A DNA stretch of 64,000 bases, taken from NCBI RefSeq assembly GCF_014206875.1, contig NZ_JACIJO010000003.1, positions 1,010,660-1,074,659 of the forward strand, in the 5' to 3' direction. Below the pieces are notes generated by a model. It did no database searches and had not been told where the DNA came from. It was given only the letters and a program-made list of their open reading frames with translations. The translations under genes were made by a program, and so were the position numbers. Positions within the stretch are counted from its first letter, which is position 1, and the number at the start of each line of letters is the position of its first letter. Source of the stretch: Algoriphagus iocasae (lineage in GTDB: Bacteria; Bacteroidota; Bacteroidia; Cytophagales; Cyclobacteriaceae). This document shows positions 1 to 8,769 of the stretch, one piece after another.

Positions 1-615
1 GAGCATTTAAGCTTTGAAGAGGCGGCGGCCTTACCACTTGCTGGATTGACGGCTTACCGAGCTTTATTTTATCATGGACAAGTGAAGCATGGCGAAAAGG
101 TATTGATTACTGGTTTTGGAGGTGGGGTAGCTCAGTTTGCATTTCAATATGCTTTGGCTGCTGGAGCAGAAGTTTTTGCAAGTAGCAGTAGCAAAGAAAA
201 ACGATCAGTGGCTACCAAACTCGGAGCGGAAGATGTCTTTGATTATTCAGAAAAAGATTGGGCAGAAAAGGCTCTAAAATCCAGTGGAGGAATTGATTTA
301 ATTATTGATAGTGCTGCTGGGAATACTTTCAATGATTTGCTTCAAGTGTTGAATCCCGGGGGAAGGCTAATTTTTTATGGAGCGACTCGAGGAAATATCA
401 GTGAACTTAATGCCCGAAAAATTTTCTGGAACCAATTGAAGATTCAAGGAACTACGATGGGTTCTGATCAGGATTTTGAAGAAATGGTTCAGTTTGTAAA
501 GGAGCAGGAAATCAAACCTCTAATCGATCAGGTGTTTCCATTTACGGATTGTGACAAGGCTTTTGATAGAATGAAAGATGGAAAGCAACTAGGCAAAATT
601 GTGTTGGTGCCTTAG
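1..615 (+). CDS. Zinc-type/quinone oxidoreductase-like MDR protein (5' truncated)
   Basis: The reading frame is open from base 1, so the N-terminal catalytic (GroES-like) domain lies outside the window and about 204 C-terminal residues remain. They contain the Rossmann nucleotide-binding fold of the medium-chain dehydrogenase/reductase superfamily: a glycine-rich turn (ITGFGGGVAQFA) followed by an acidic/serine strand end, then the LNPGGRLIFYGAT strand typical of quinone oxidoreductase-like members. By family it should be an NAD(P)H-dependent cytosolic oxidoreductase; the substrate cannot be told. The 3' end overlaps the convergent gene at 612-1097 by 4 bases. Confidence 0.85.
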   Translation, partial: EHLSFEEAAALPLAGLTAYRALFYHGQVKHGEKVLITGFGGGVAQFAFQYALAAGAEVFASSSSKEKRSVATKLGAEDVFDYSEKDWAEKALKSSGGIDLIIDSAAGNTFNDLLQVLNPGGRLIFYGATRGNISELNARKIFWNQLKIQGTTMGSDQDFEEMVQFVKEQEIKPLIDQVFPFTDCDKAFDRMKDGKQLGKIVLVP

Positions 616-1097
616 GCTTTCTCGTAAGTCTCCCCAAATTCCTTTTTTGCAATTCTGTAAATCTCGTTTTTTTCTGGCGGGACTACCAAAAAATCGCCTA
701 CTCTTAGAAGGGTTAATTCCTTCCAAGGAGCTTGAAATTCCATTTTCTCATCTTTAGTGAAATGGCTCAAATTTTCAATTTTGACCTCAATGGCGATGAT
801 TTTTCCTTTAGGTTGATAGCTACCCCATCCATTCTCCAAGGATTGGATCAGTGTGTATTTTTTTTCAAAGACATCTGGTTTTACCAGGTATTGCTCTGAA
901 GAAGAAGTTTGATTTTCTACTAACCAATCACCTTTTTCAGCTTTGTTTTTGGTCTCATCCCCATCATTGGTTCTCGTGATTATTACAACTCCTGGAACAG
1001 CTTTTTTAGCTTTTATAAGGCTCTTTTTTTGATAGATAGAGCCTTTTTCTTCTAAAATTGGTAAAAAATGATTTAACATTTCTTGCTGAGTGATCAT
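612..1097 (-). CDS. PGDYG-domain-like hypothetical protein
   Basis: This 161-residue soluble protein has no signal peptide or membrane segment. The middle part resembles the small PGDYG family: a V-ITRT-DG-ET-N segment, then GDWLVEN, then an EQYLVKPDVFEKKY segment. The family is found in bacteria but has no settled biochemical function; the call rests on motif recall and is moderate. It is transcribed toward the oxidoreductase and shares its last 4 bases with it. The start is the only ATG that includes the whole conserved region. Confidence 0.65.
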   Translation of the reverse strand: MITQQEMLNHFLPILEEKGSIYQKKSLIKAKKAVPGVVIITRTNDGDETKNKAEKGDWLVENQTSSSEQYLVKPDVFEKKYTLIQSLENGWGSYQPKGKIIAIEVKIENLSHFTKDEKMEFQAPWKELTLLRVGDFLVVPPEKNEIYRIAKKEFGETYEKA

Positions 1098-1186
1098 AGG
1101 AAAAATCTATTTTTTGAAGGGATGAAAATTCAATTTAGTAAATTGATAGGCAAATCTTTTCTTATTCATTTTCAAATTTAATTTTT

Positions 1187-2359
1187 ATGAAAACTCTAGC
1201 CCAAAAATTTGAATCAACAGGACCTAAAAGAATACTTGCATTGGATGGCGGAGGAATCCGTGGCGCACTTTCTTTAGGTTACCTTAAACATCTCGAAAAT
1301 CATTTAAGAAAACAACATCAAAATGATCAGCTACTGTTATCGGATTATTTTGATATGATTGGAGGAACCAGTACTGGGTCGATTATTGCGGCAGCTTTGG
1401 CCATCGGAATGTCAGTCGATGAAATCAAGCAGAAATACTTTGAGCTTGGAACCAAGATTTTTGGAAAGAAATATAAATGGTTTAAAATATTTGAAATAGA
1501 TGATCTTCTAAAAGCAAAATACGATGACAAGGCTTTGGTGTCCGAGTTGCAAAATGTTTTTGGAGATGTCCTCTTAGGAGATCAGGAAAAGATCAAAACA
1601 GCTTTGGTTATTGTGGCAAAAAGAGCAGATACGAATAGTGTTTGGCCACTAAATAATCATCCCAAGGGAAAGTTTTACGACACAGAAAAAGGAGATAACA
1701 GGTCTATTCCTGTTTGGAAATGTGTAAGAGCAAGCGCTGCTGCACCGACTTATTTTTTACCTCAATCCATTGATGTGGGAGGTGATAATAGTTTTGCAGC
1801 ATTTGTTGATGGAGGAGTAAGTATGGCGAATAACCCAGCTCTTCAGATGCTGATGGTGGCAACTTTGAAAGGCTTTCCATATCACTGGTCAATGGGAGAA
1901 GATAATATGCTGGTGGTTTCAGTTGGCACGGGAATGACCAAATGGAAACGGCTTCCTAAAAAGATCAGCAAAAATACCCTTCTAAATTGGGCTTCAAGCC
2001 TTCCGGACATGTTTATGCAGGATGCCAGCTGGCAAAATCAGTTGATGATGCAGTGGCTTTCTAATTCTCCTACATCAATAGAAATTGATCAAGAAGTAGG
2101 GATTCTTCAAGATGATATACTGACTGACGAACCTGGAAGAAAGAAAGGGCTGATAAGCTATTTAAGATATAATGTGATTCTGGATGTAGATGAGTTAAAT
2201 ACAAGATTTAAACCATCTAAACCTTACAAACAAGCAGATATTGATGATTTGGCGGCCATGGACAATGCAAAAAACTGTCAGAAATTATTTGATTTGGGCT
2301 ACCAGGCAGGAGAACAAGAAGTGAAGCTTTCGCATTTTCCGGATAACTTTAAAATTTGA
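1187..2359 (+). CDS. Patatin-like phospholipase family protein
   Basis: Predicted lipid acyl hydrolase of the patatin (PNPLA) family, which uses a Ser-Asp dyad. The sequence shows the oxyanion-hole loop DGGGIRG at residues 20-26, the nucleophile elbow GGTSTG with Ser62, and the DGG motif with Asp208, so both catalytic residues are present. The length, 390 aa, suits cytosolic bacterial patatins of the CapV-like type, but no nucleotide cyclase or other CBASS partner lies nearby, so a defence role is not supported. No signal peptide is visible. The stop codon lies 2 bases from that of the convergent TPR-like gene. Confidence 0.9.
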   Translation: MKTLAQKFESTGPKRILALDGGGIRGALSLGYLKHLENHLRKQHQNDQLLLSDYFDMIGGTSTGSIIAAALAIGMSVDEIKQKYFELGTKIFGKKYKWFKIFEIDDLLKAKYDDKALVSELQNVFGDVLLGDQEKIKTALVIVAKRADTNSVWPLNNHPKGKFYDTEKGDNRSIPVWKCVRASAAAPTYFLPQSIDVGGDNSFAAFVDGGVSMANNPALQMLMVATLKGFPYHWSMGEDNMLVVSVGTGMTKWKRLPKKISKNTLLNWASSLPDMFMQDASWQNQLMMQWLSNSPTSIEIDQEVGILQDDILTDEPGRKKGLISYLRYNVILDVDELNTRFKPSKPYKQADIDDLAAMDNAKNCQKLFDLGYQAGEQEVKLSHFPDNFKI

Positions 2360-2361
2360 TC

Positions 2362-2694
2362 TCAATCAAAATCGTATTCAAAGCAAAAATTTTGATAGGC
2401 ATTTTTAAGTTCCTGTAAAGCTTTAATCTCTTGTTGATTTTGGGCTAGTTCTATTCCTTTTTCATAAATCAACTTGGCTTTTGAGATTTCCTCTAAATCT
2501 GTGAAAAAGTGTGCTGACGTGTAATAAGTTGGTAAATAGGCCTCAAAGTCCGTTAAAAGCATTTCAAAAAGTTCAGCAGCCTTTATAGTATCAGTTTTAC
2601 TGTACTCCAAAGCAAGCGCATACCAATTGAACGGGTTTTCCGGTTCTTCTTTTGAGAATTGTTTGAATAGCTCCAAACGGTCTAAATTGCCCAT
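2362..2694 (-). CDS. Tetratricopeptide-repeat-like small protein
   Basis: A 110-residue protein with helix-rich, TPR-like spacing: NPFNWYALALEYSK followed about 35 residues later by LPTYYTSAHFFTDLEE and then AKLIYEKGIELA. This would make two to three TPR-type helical hairpins, a protein-interaction fold. There is no signal peptide. I chose the ATG at 2694 over an upstream TTG in frame at 2697. It is divergent from etfB with about 74 bases between them and convergent with the patatin gene. The partner is unknown. Confidence 0.7.
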   Translation of the reverse strand: MGNLDRLELFKQFSKEEPENPFNWYALALEYSKTDTIKAAELFEMLLTDFEAYLPTYYTSAHFFTDLEEISKAKLIYEKGIELAQNQQEIKALQELKNAYQNFCFEYDFD

Positions 2695-2768
2695 CAATAG
2701 TTTTTTTAATTTGCTCTATACTGTTAATTTCACACGAAATAAATCTAAAATAAACTAATTCTAAACCA

Positions 2769-3506
2769 ATGAAGATTCTTGTTTGTATCACACATGTTCC
2801 GGATACGACCTCAAAGATTCAGTTTACTGCCGATAATACAAAATTCGATACCACTGGAGTTCAATTCATAATAGGACCTTATGATGATTATGCGTTGGCT
2901 AGAGCAGTTGAATTGAGAGATCAGACTGGAGGTAAATTGACCGTATTAAATGTTGGGGAGTCAGAGACAGAGCCTACTTTAAGAAAAGCATTAGCTATTG
3001 GTGCTGACGAGGCGATTAGGGTTAATTCCAATCCAAAAGATTCATTTTTCGTTTCCAAGCAAATTGCTCACTATGCAAAAGAAGGTGGCTACGACTTGAT
3101 TTTGATGGGAAGAGAATCCATTGATTTTAACGGAGGAATGGTTCACGGTATGGTCGGGGAACTTCTAGGTATGCCTTCCTTCTCGCCAGTGATGAAGCTG
3201 GATGTAGATGGCACTAAAGTGACCATGGCCAGAGAAATAGAAGGAGGAAAAGAGACATTGGAAGCTAATTTGCCTTTGATCGCTGGATGTCAAGAACCGA
3301 TTGCTGAGTGGAAAATTCCAAATATGAGAGGGATTATGTCTGCAAGGACAAAACCATTGAATGTGGTTGAAGCAGTATCTGATGAAACACAGGCTGTTGC
3401 CACATCCTATGAATTGCCTCCGGCAAAAGGAGCTGTTAAATTAATCGATAAAGATAATGTAGCAGAGCTCGTTAAGCTTCTAAAAAACGAAGCAAAAGTG
3501 CTTTAA
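2769..3506 (+). CDS. etfB: Electron transfer flavoprotein subunit beta
   Basis: Beta subunit of the ETF heterodimer, which takes electrons from acyl-CoA dehydrogenases and passes them toward the quinone pool. The 245-residue protein shows the AMP-binding stretch around GRESIDFNGG (114-123) and the beta-subunit signature region at 151-173 (REIEGG...EANLPLI). Length is normal for the family. It is followed after 35 bases by etfA, so the two subunits are co-transcribed. The 3-hydroxyacyl-CoA dehydrogenase at 16.7-17.6 kb would belong to the same fatty-acid oxidation context. Confidence 0.96.
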   Translation: MKILVCITHVPDTTSKIQFTADNTKFDTTGVQFIIGPYDDYALARAVELRDQTGGKLTVLNVGESETEPTLRKALAIGADEAIRVNSNPKDSFFVSKQIAHYAKEGGYDLILMGRESIDFNGGMVHGMVGELLGMPSFSPVMKLDVDGTKVTMAREIEGGKETLEANLPLIAGCQEPIAEWKIPNMRGIMSARTKPLNVVEAVSDETQAVATSYELPPAKGAVKLIDKDNVAELVKLLKNEAKVL

Positions 3507-3541
3507 TAAATTGTCTTTAAAAATTTAAAAATCAAGATATT

Positions 3542-4510
3542 ATGTCAATATTAGTATATATAGAGCAATCAGAAGGAAAAGTAAAAAAGACCAGTTTAGA
3601 AGCTGTTTCTTTTGCTGCTGCTCTGGCGGCTCAAACAGGAGAAGGAGATGTTGTGGCTGTAGCACTTGGTTCTATTGATGATCAGGAACTAGCTACAGTA
3701 GGTACTGCTGGTGCAGCAAAAGTATTGCATGCTGGTGATTCTAGATTAGATGCAGGGTTAATTCAAGCGCATGCTTCAGCTATTGCTCAGGCATTTTCTA
3801 AAGTGGGAGCAAAGACTCTGGTTTTAGCGAAGTCCTCATTAGGTGATGCTGTTGCAGCAAGACTTGCTATTAAATTGAATGCCGGTTTGGTTTCCAATGT
3901 TGTTGCTCTTCCTGATACCACTTCTGGATATAAAGTTAAGAGAAGCATATTTACAGGGAAAGCTTTTGCTGAAACTGAACTAACTACAGAGAATAAGATT
4001 TTGGCAGTTAAGAAAAACTCTATTGATCTTAAAACTGATGGAGCTCCAGCTTCTGTTGAATCTTTTGAAGTAGAACTTGCAGATTCTGATTTTGCATCAA
4101 AAATCACTGCGACAGAAAGAGCAACTGGCGAAGTATTGCTTCCTGAAGCTGATATTGTCGTGTCCGGAGGTAGAGGGATGAAAGGAGCTGAAAACTGGGG
4201 AATGTTAGAGGAATTGGCAAAAACTTTAGGCGCAGCTACTGGATGTTCCAAGCCAGTTTCCGATATTGGATGGAGACCACACCATGAGCACGTGGGTCAA
4301 ACAGGCGTAAAAGTAGCTCCAAGTTTATACATTGCAATAGGAATTTCAGGAGCGATTCAACATCTTGCAGGAGTGAATTCTTCGAAATGCATTGTCGTGA
4401 TCAACAAAGATCCGGAAGCACCCTTTTTTAAAGCTGCGGATTATGGAATTGTAGGAGATGCATTTGAAGTGGTACCAAAACTTACAGAAGCGTTAAAAGC
4501 TGAATTATAA
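3542..4510 (+). CDS. etfA: Electron transfer flavoprotein subunit alpha
   Basis: Alpha subunit of ETF, which carries the FAD. The C-terminal FAD-binding domain is clear: SGGRGMKG (208-215), the QTG turn (253-255), GISGAIQHLAG (267-277) and NKDPEAPFF (288-296). The 322-residue length is typical. It lies directly behind etfB and 5 bases ahead of the bifunctional-nuclease gene, so all three probably form one operon that ends at the hairpin at 5121-5146. A long antisense frame inside it is a shadow caused by codon bias. Confidence 0.96.
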   Translation: MSILVYIEQSEGKVKKTSLEAVSFAAALAAQTGEGDVVAVALGSIDDQELATVGTAGAAKVLHAGDSRLDAGLIQAHASAIAQAFSKVGAKTLVLAKSSLGDAVAARLAIKLNAGLVSNVVALPDTTSGYKVKRSIFTGKAFAETELTTENKILAVKKNSIDLKTDGAPASVESFEVELADSDFASKITATERATGEVLLPEADIVVSGGRGMKGAENWGMLEELAKTLGAATGCSKPVSDIGWRPHHEHVGQTGVKVAPSLYIAIGISGAIQHLAGVNSSKCIVVINKDPEAPFFKAADYGIVGDAFEVVPKLTEALKAEL

Positions 4511-4515
4511 TTTTT

Positions 4516-5112
4516 GTGGAAAAACTAGTAGAACTGGAGATTTTAGGTTTGTCATCTAACCATTCCCAATCAGGGTCATTTACTCTGGTAATGGGGGAGG
4601 TTCATGGGAGTAGAAGGTTGCCAATTGTAATAGGAATGTTTGAGGCTCAGGCGATTGCAATTGAGATTGAGAAGATTATTCCCAATAGGCCCATGACTCA
4701 TGACTTGTTTAAGTCTTTTGCGAATAGCTTTAATTTTGAAATAGATAAAATTATTATTTCTGACATGAAGGAAGGCGTGTTTTATGCCAAAATTCAATGC
4801 CATAACAAGACTTCAGAAGTAGAAATTGACTCTAGACCATCTGATGCGATTGCAATAGCTGTACGCTTTGATTCTCCGGTTTTTTGCTCTGAAAAGGTGA
4901 TGTCTGAAGCTTCTATCGAATTTTCAGAAGAAGAAAAGAAAGAAGAAAAATCTTCGACAAAGCCATCCTCTCAAAAGACTAGTTCCAAAAAAGAGAATTC
5001 ACTGAAAGATTTCACACTTGACAAATTAAATCAGATGCTGGATAAGGCGATCAGTAATGAAGATTACGAGAAAGCTGCCAGAATCAGAGATGAAATTAAT
5101 AAGAGAAATTAA
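4516..5112 (+). CDS. Bifunctional nuclease family (DUF151) protein with C-terminal UVR motif
   Basis: The first about 130 residues match the bifunctional nuclease (BFN/DUF151) domain, with the conserved PIVIG-EAQAIA segment and DSRPSDAIAIA (105-115). A Ser/Lys/Glu-rich linker (about 136-163) leads to a UvrB/UvrC-type helical hairpin (167-198, LD-AI-NEDYEKAARIRDEI), a protein-interaction motif. This BFN-UVR fusion is, as I recall, common in Bacteroidota; its biochemical role there is not established. The start is GTG, 5 bases after the etfA stop, which points to co-transcription or coupling. Confidence 0.9.
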   Translation: MEKLVELEILGLSSNHSQSGSFTLVMGEVHGSRRLPIVIGMFEAQAIAIEIEKIIPNRPMTHDLFKSFANSFNFEIDKIIISDMKEGVFYAKIQCHNKTSEVEIDSRPSDAIAIAVRFDSPVFCSEKVMSEASIEFSEEEKKEEKSSTKPSSQKTSSKKENSLKDFTLDKLNQMLDKAISNEDYEKAARIRDEINKRN

Positions 5113-5120
5113 TCCTCGAT

Positions 5121-5146
5121 AAGCCTGGATCATTCCAGGCTTTTTT
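5121..5146 (+). terminator. Rho-independent terminator of the etf operon
   Basis: Stem AAGCCTGG / CCAGGCTT (5121-5128 and 5135-5142) with loop ATCATT and a run of T immediately after. It closes etfB-etfA-BFN, 8 bases beyond the last stop codon. Confidence 0.9.
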
Positions 5147-5163
5147 ATTGACGCTCACTTGCC

Positions 5164-5171
5164 TATTTTTG
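5164..5171 (+). promoter_or_regulatory. Candidate -7 box (TAnnTTTG) of the nucleoside transporter gene
   Basis: TATTTTTG matches the Bacteroidetes sigma-A -7 consensus TAnnTTTG exactly and sits 22 bases ahead of the ATG at 5194. A well-placed -33 TTTG is not obvious; the expected position falls in the T-run of the preceding terminator. Confidence 0.5.
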
Positions 5172-5193
5172 GCTTTCTATTAAACCGCGATTC

Positions 5194-6480
5194 ATGGATT
5201 ACTTAAGAGGGATCTTAGGACTTGCTGTCATTGTTTTGATAGCTTTTCTTTTTTCTAGTAACAAAAGAAAGATTGACTGGAGATTAGTCGGGATTGGTAT
5301 CATCTTACAATTAGTATTTGGGTTCTTAATCACCAAAGTCCCAATAGTCGCTGAAGGGTTTTCAATATTGAGTCAGGCATTTGTGAAATTCCTGAGTTTT
5401 AGTCGTGATGGAGCCGCGTTTATTTTTGGCGATTTAGCCGGTGACAGTTTCGGATTTATTTTCGCTTTTCAGGTACTTCCAACAATTATCTTCTTCTCCA
5501 CAGTTTCTGCTGGTTTGTATTATTTAGGAATACTTCAAAAGATTGTATTTGGCATCGCCTGGGTTATGGCAAGAACCATGCGTCTTTCAGGCCCAGAGAG
5601 CCTTTCTGCAGCAGGAAATATATTCTTGGGTCAAACTGAAGCTCCACTTTTGGTGCGTCCATTTATACCTCAAATGAGTAAATCTGAATTGATGTGTTTG
5701 ATGACAGGAGGAATGGCAACGATAGCAGGAGGGGTTTTGGCTGGTTATGTGGCCTTTTTGGGAGGTGATAGTTTAGAAGAGCAAAGTAAGTTTGCAGCTT
5801 ATCTTCTTGGTGCAAGTATTATGAATGCACCAGCGGCAATTGTGATGTCCAAAATGTTTGTTCCAGAAGCTGAAAAAGAAGTCAAGCAAGATAAATTGGA
5901 GGTGAATGAAGAAGCAATGGGCGTCAATTTAATTGATGCGATGTCTATAGGAGCTTCTGAGGGATTAAAACTTGCTTTAAATGTAGGAGCAATGTTATTG
6001 GCATTTATAGCTGTTATCGCTGCCGTTAATTATGTTTTGAGTGGATTGATTGGAGAATATACTGGATTGAATTCCTTTGTGGTTTCTAGTACTGGAGGAC
6101 AGTTTCAAGGTTTCTCTTTGGAATATCTATTTGGACAGGTTTTTAGAGTTTTTGCCTGGGTGATAGGAGTGGAATGGGCTGATACACTTCAAGTGGGAAG
6201 CTTGCTAGGTCAGAAAACAGTGATCAACGAATTCGTAGCTTATTTGAGTTTATCAGAAATGAAAGAGTTAGGTTCATTAAGTGCCAAATCAATCGTGATT
6301 TCGACTTATGCACTTTGTGGATTTTCAAATTTCAGTTCGATCGCAATTCAGTTGGGAGGAATAAGCATCATAGCCCCTAATCAACAAGGAAACCTGAGCC
6401 GTTTGGGACTCAGGTCTCTATTTGCGGCTTCTTTAGCCTGTTTAATGACTGCTACGATTGCCGGAATGTTATTCGGATAA
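5194..6480 (+). CDS. CNT-family nucleoside transporter (NupC type)
   Basis: A 428-residue, very hydrophobic inner-membrane protein. It has the concentrative nucleoside transporter layout: three N-terminal segments, the core GNIFLGQTEAPLLVRPFI motif, MTGGMATIAGGVLAGYV, the NAPAAIVMSKM segment, and near the C-terminus ALCGFSNFSSIAIQLGG. These glutamate- and asparagine-containing motifs bind nucleoside and the coupling ion. It should import nucleosides with Na+ or H+. The gene is alone on its strand, with its own -7 box, and its stop lies 1 base from that of the convergent M28 peptidase. Confidence 0.95.
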   Translation: MDYLRGILGLAVIVLIAFLFSSNKRKIDWRLVGIGIILQLVFGFLITKVPIVAEGFSILSQAFVKFLSFSRDGAAFIFGDLAGDSFGFIFAFQVLPTIIFFSTVSAGLYYLGILQKIVFGIAWVMARTMRLSGPESLSAAGNIFLGQTEAPLLVRPFIPQMSKSELMCLMTGGMATIAGGVLAGYVAFLGGDSLEEQSKFAAYLLGASIMNAPAAIVMSKMFVPEAEKEVKQDKLEVNEEAMGVNLIDAMSIGASEGLKLALNVGAMLLAFIAVIAAVNYVLSGLIGEYTGLNSFVVSSTGGQFQGFSLEYLFGQVFRVFAWVIGVEWADTLQVGSLLGQKTVINEFVAYLSLSEMKELGSLSAKSIVISTYALCGFSNFSSIAIQLGGISIIAPNQQGNLSRLGLRSLFAASLACLMTATIAGMLFG

Positions 6481-6481
6481 A

Positions 6482-7957
6482 TTAGTTGATTCCATATAAT
6501 TCTTTTCCTACACTTTCATATTTATCGCCTTCAAACCAAAATGGTTTTTCAGCCATATTGGCAATTTTTTGGGCGGATAAGATGTATGCTTTCCAATATT
6601 TCACTGCATAATCCAAGTCGAAAGATTCAACTCCATCTGCTTGCTTGTGGTAATATTTATTGATTTCATCATCAAATGCTGTAAACCCTAAACTGAAAGT
6701 AGGAGCGGGAACACCTAATTTGGCAAAATTTACATTGTCAGAACGATCGTATAAACCCTGCTCTGGAGAAGGGTCTGATATGGCTTTTAATCCGATTTCT
6801 TCAACAGCTTCAGTAATCAACTGATCTCCCGAAGTTCTTCCCAAACCAATTACCGTGATAATAGATGTATTGTTATATCCTCCATTATCAATGTTGAGAT
6901 TGAAGATTATATCCTTGATTGGAACCAATGGGTGAGAAGCAAAGTAAGCGCTTCCTAACAAACCCTTTTCTTCTGCAGTCCAAGCAGCTAAAAGGATGGA
7001 TCTTTTTGGTGGATTTTCTGCAAAGTATTTTGCAGCATTAATCACAGCTACTGTGCCCACAGCATTGTCTCTCGCACCGTTAAAAATAGAATCCCCATTT
7101 GCATCTGGTTCACCAACTCCCACATGATCATAATGTGCAGAAAGCATGACATATTCATTTTTTAATTCAGGATCTGTTCCTTCTATCCAAGCCACTACAT
7201 TTTTTCCTTCTATCGCTTTATTTATCTTTTTCTCAATCTTGAATCTAGCTTCTGTGCTAGAAGCTTTTGACATATTTGACTTGATTTTGTTCTTTGGGTC
7301 TTTTATCCAGATATAAGGAAGATCACTTGCTGTTCCTTGATCTACAGCTAATTGAGTTCTGTTCAGGTATCGTGAAACAAGCTGCCAAGGAACAGATGGA
7401 ATATTAAACATTTCTACAATTGCGACAGCTCCTTTCTCCTGAGCGATTTTTGTCTTTTGAGCGCCAAGAGAAAATAAAGCGCCTGGACTCATTTGATCAG
7501 GAGCACCAACACTGGTTACCGCGATTTTTCCATTCAGATCTTTTCCTTCGTAATCTTCTTCCATTCCGAATCCAACATCTACTAGTTCGTAAGTTCCTTC
7601 TAAATCATTTCCACTTAGAACCAACAAAGTTTCTCCTTGTGTAAAAGCTTCTCCTGAAATGACGATTTCCCCTGTTTTCGGTGGAGTAGACATCATAAAT
7701 GGGATGATCTGGAAATAACCTGATGCACCTGGAAGTTGCTTGGCTCCATATTTTTCAAATTCTGAAGCAATATATTTTGCAGCCATTTCTATTTCAGGTC
7801 GGATTGGATCGCGTCCTTTTAACTCATCCGAAGCTAAATAGGTGAAATGAGAAATTGCTTCTTCTCTATTGAATTTCTTTTCAACATCTTCTACCTGCGC
7901 GTAAGTCAAGGAAGAAAGTGATAAGAGCAGTCCAAGGCTCAATGCTAATTTTTTCAT
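6482..7957 (-). CDS. Secreted M28-family zinc metallopeptidase
   Basis: An exported aminopeptidase-type protein of 491 aa. The start at 7957 gives a clean signal peptide (KK, hydrophobic core, ending T-Y-A-Q); the longer frame to 7999 adds an implausible basic leader. A protease-associated (PA) domain fills roughly residues 120-230. The M28 catalytic part has the HYDHVG zinc motif (His275, Asp277), RDNAVG with the bridging Asp297, and the EE pair at 329-330 (general base and ligand). A later SDN/HK-like region supplies the remaining ligand. It probably trims peptides in the periplasm or outside the cell. It follows the pseudouridine synthase gene by 57 bases on the same strand. Confidence 0.93.
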   Translation of the reverse strand: MKKLALSLGLLLSLSSLTYAQVEDVEKKFNREEAISHFTYLASDELKGRDPIRPEIEMAAKYIASEFEKYGAKQLPGASGYFQIIPFMMSTPPKTGEIVISGEAFTQGETLLVLSGNDLEGTYELVDVGFGMEEDYEGKDLNGKIAVTSVGAPDQMSPGALFSLGAQKTKIAQEKGAVAIVEMFNIPSVPWQLVSRYLNRTQLAVDQGTASDLPYIWIKDPKNKIKSNMSKASSTEARFKIEKKINKAIEGKNVVAWIEGTDPELKNEYVMLSAHYDHVGVGEPDANGDSIFNGARDNAVGTVAVINAAKYFAENPPKRSILLAAWTAEEKGLLGSAYFASHPLVPIKDIIFNLNIDNGGYNNTSIITVIGLGRTSGDQLITEAVEEIGLKAISDPSPEQGLYDRSDNVNFAKLGVPAPTFSLGFTAFDDEINKYYHKQADGVESFDLDYAVKYWKAYILSAQKIANMAEKPFWFEGDKYESVGKELYGIN

Positions 7958-8014
7958 AAGGGGATTTTTTGCTCTTCTAAAGTAAAATAATTTCCCCAAA
8001 TGAATTCTAATACT

Positions 8015-8719
8015 TCAATTTTTGGAAAGTTGAAGGTTTAAATCACGTAAGGTTCTTTGAAAATGAGATGGAGGCATACAAGTCAACTTTACTGGCTGAC
8101 CACCTACAGGATGTGTAAACGAAAGGCTCTGCGCATGTAGCATCAAGTTTTGTAAGCCAAATTCTCGTTCTAAAAAAATATTCTGCTTGTTATCGCCATG
8201 TTTTTTGTCTCCAAGTATATAATGCCGAATATGAGCCATATGACGCCTTATCTGATGTGTCCTTCCAGTTTCGGGTTTTACTTCTAAAAGACTATAACGG
8301 CTGGTCGGATACCTTCCTGTGCTGTTAAAAGGCATTTCTGATTCTGAAAGAACCTGATAATTTGTCTTTGCTTCCTGCAATCTTCCTGATCGCTCACTTT
8401 TTAAGGGATGATCGATTGTACCTTGCAGAATCGCAGGAATTCCCCTGACAATGGTGAGATAGATTTTCTCCATTTCTCTATCAGAAAAGAGGTTTTTTAA
8501 AGCTGGTAAGACTTTTTCTTGCTTTGCAAAAAGCAAAACTCCACTTGTTGGTCGGTCTAATCTATGTACAGGATATACATGCTGGCCAATCTGGTCCCGC
8601 AATAGTTGTAAGGCAAAAACTGTTTCCTGTGCAGCGATAGAGGTTCGATGGACTAATAAACCAGATGGTTTATTGATTGCGATGAGGTATTCATCTTCAA
8701 AAAGGATTTCTAATTCCAT
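8015..8719 (-). CDS. truC: RluA-family pseudouridine synthase, TruC-like
   Basis: A 234-residue RNA pseudouridine synthase. The catalytic motif HRLDRPTSG (52-60, Asp55) is intact, followed by the family's RTHQIRRHMAH segment. There is no S4 domain, and the short length with the N-terminus LFEDEYLIAINKPSG fits TruC (pseudouridine 65 in tRNA) better than RluA, C or D; the tRNA assignment is inference. I take the ATG at 8719 because alignment to the family starts there; the frame upstream to 8815 runs back through the mnmA terminator and into mnmA. A hairpin ends only 13 bases before this start codon. Confidence 0.88.
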   Translation of the reverse strand: MELEILFEDEYLIAINKPSGLLVHRTSIAAQETVFALQLLRDQIGQHVYPVHRLDRPTSGVLLFAKQEKVLPALKNLFSDREMEKIYLTIVRGIPAILQGTIDHPLKSERSGRLQEAKTNYQVLSESEMPFNSTGRYPTSRYSLLEVKPETGRTHQIRRHMAHIRHYILGDKKHGDNKQNIFLEREFGLQNLMLHAQSLSFTHPVGGQPVKLTCMPPSHFQRTLRDLNLQLSKN

Positions 8720-8732
8720 CTGGTTGATAAGA

Positions 8733-8758
8733 AAAGAGCCGAATACGGTCGGCTCTTT
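8733..8758 (-). terminator. Terminator-like hairpin between mnmA and truC
   Basis: Perfect 10-bp stem AAAGAGCCGA / TCGGCTCTTT with a 6-base loop (8743-8748). On the minus strand it follows the mnmA stop and is followed by TTCTT, a modest U tract, and then by the truC start codon at 8719. Confidence 0.75.
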
Positions 8759-8769
8759 ATTACTTGTTA

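Noticed and set aside
1187..2359. Patatin-like gene as a CBASS effector
   Set aside because: No cyclase (CD-NTase) or other CBASS gene lies in the neighbourhood.
3787..4251. 154-codon open frame antisense to etfA
   Set aside because: It lies wholly within a well-conserved gene, its translation is Ser/Thr/Ala-rich without motifs, and such frames arise from codon bias.
7958..7999. N-terminal extension of the M28 peptidase
   Set aside because: The extension destroys the signal peptide; the ATG at 7957 gives a normal one.
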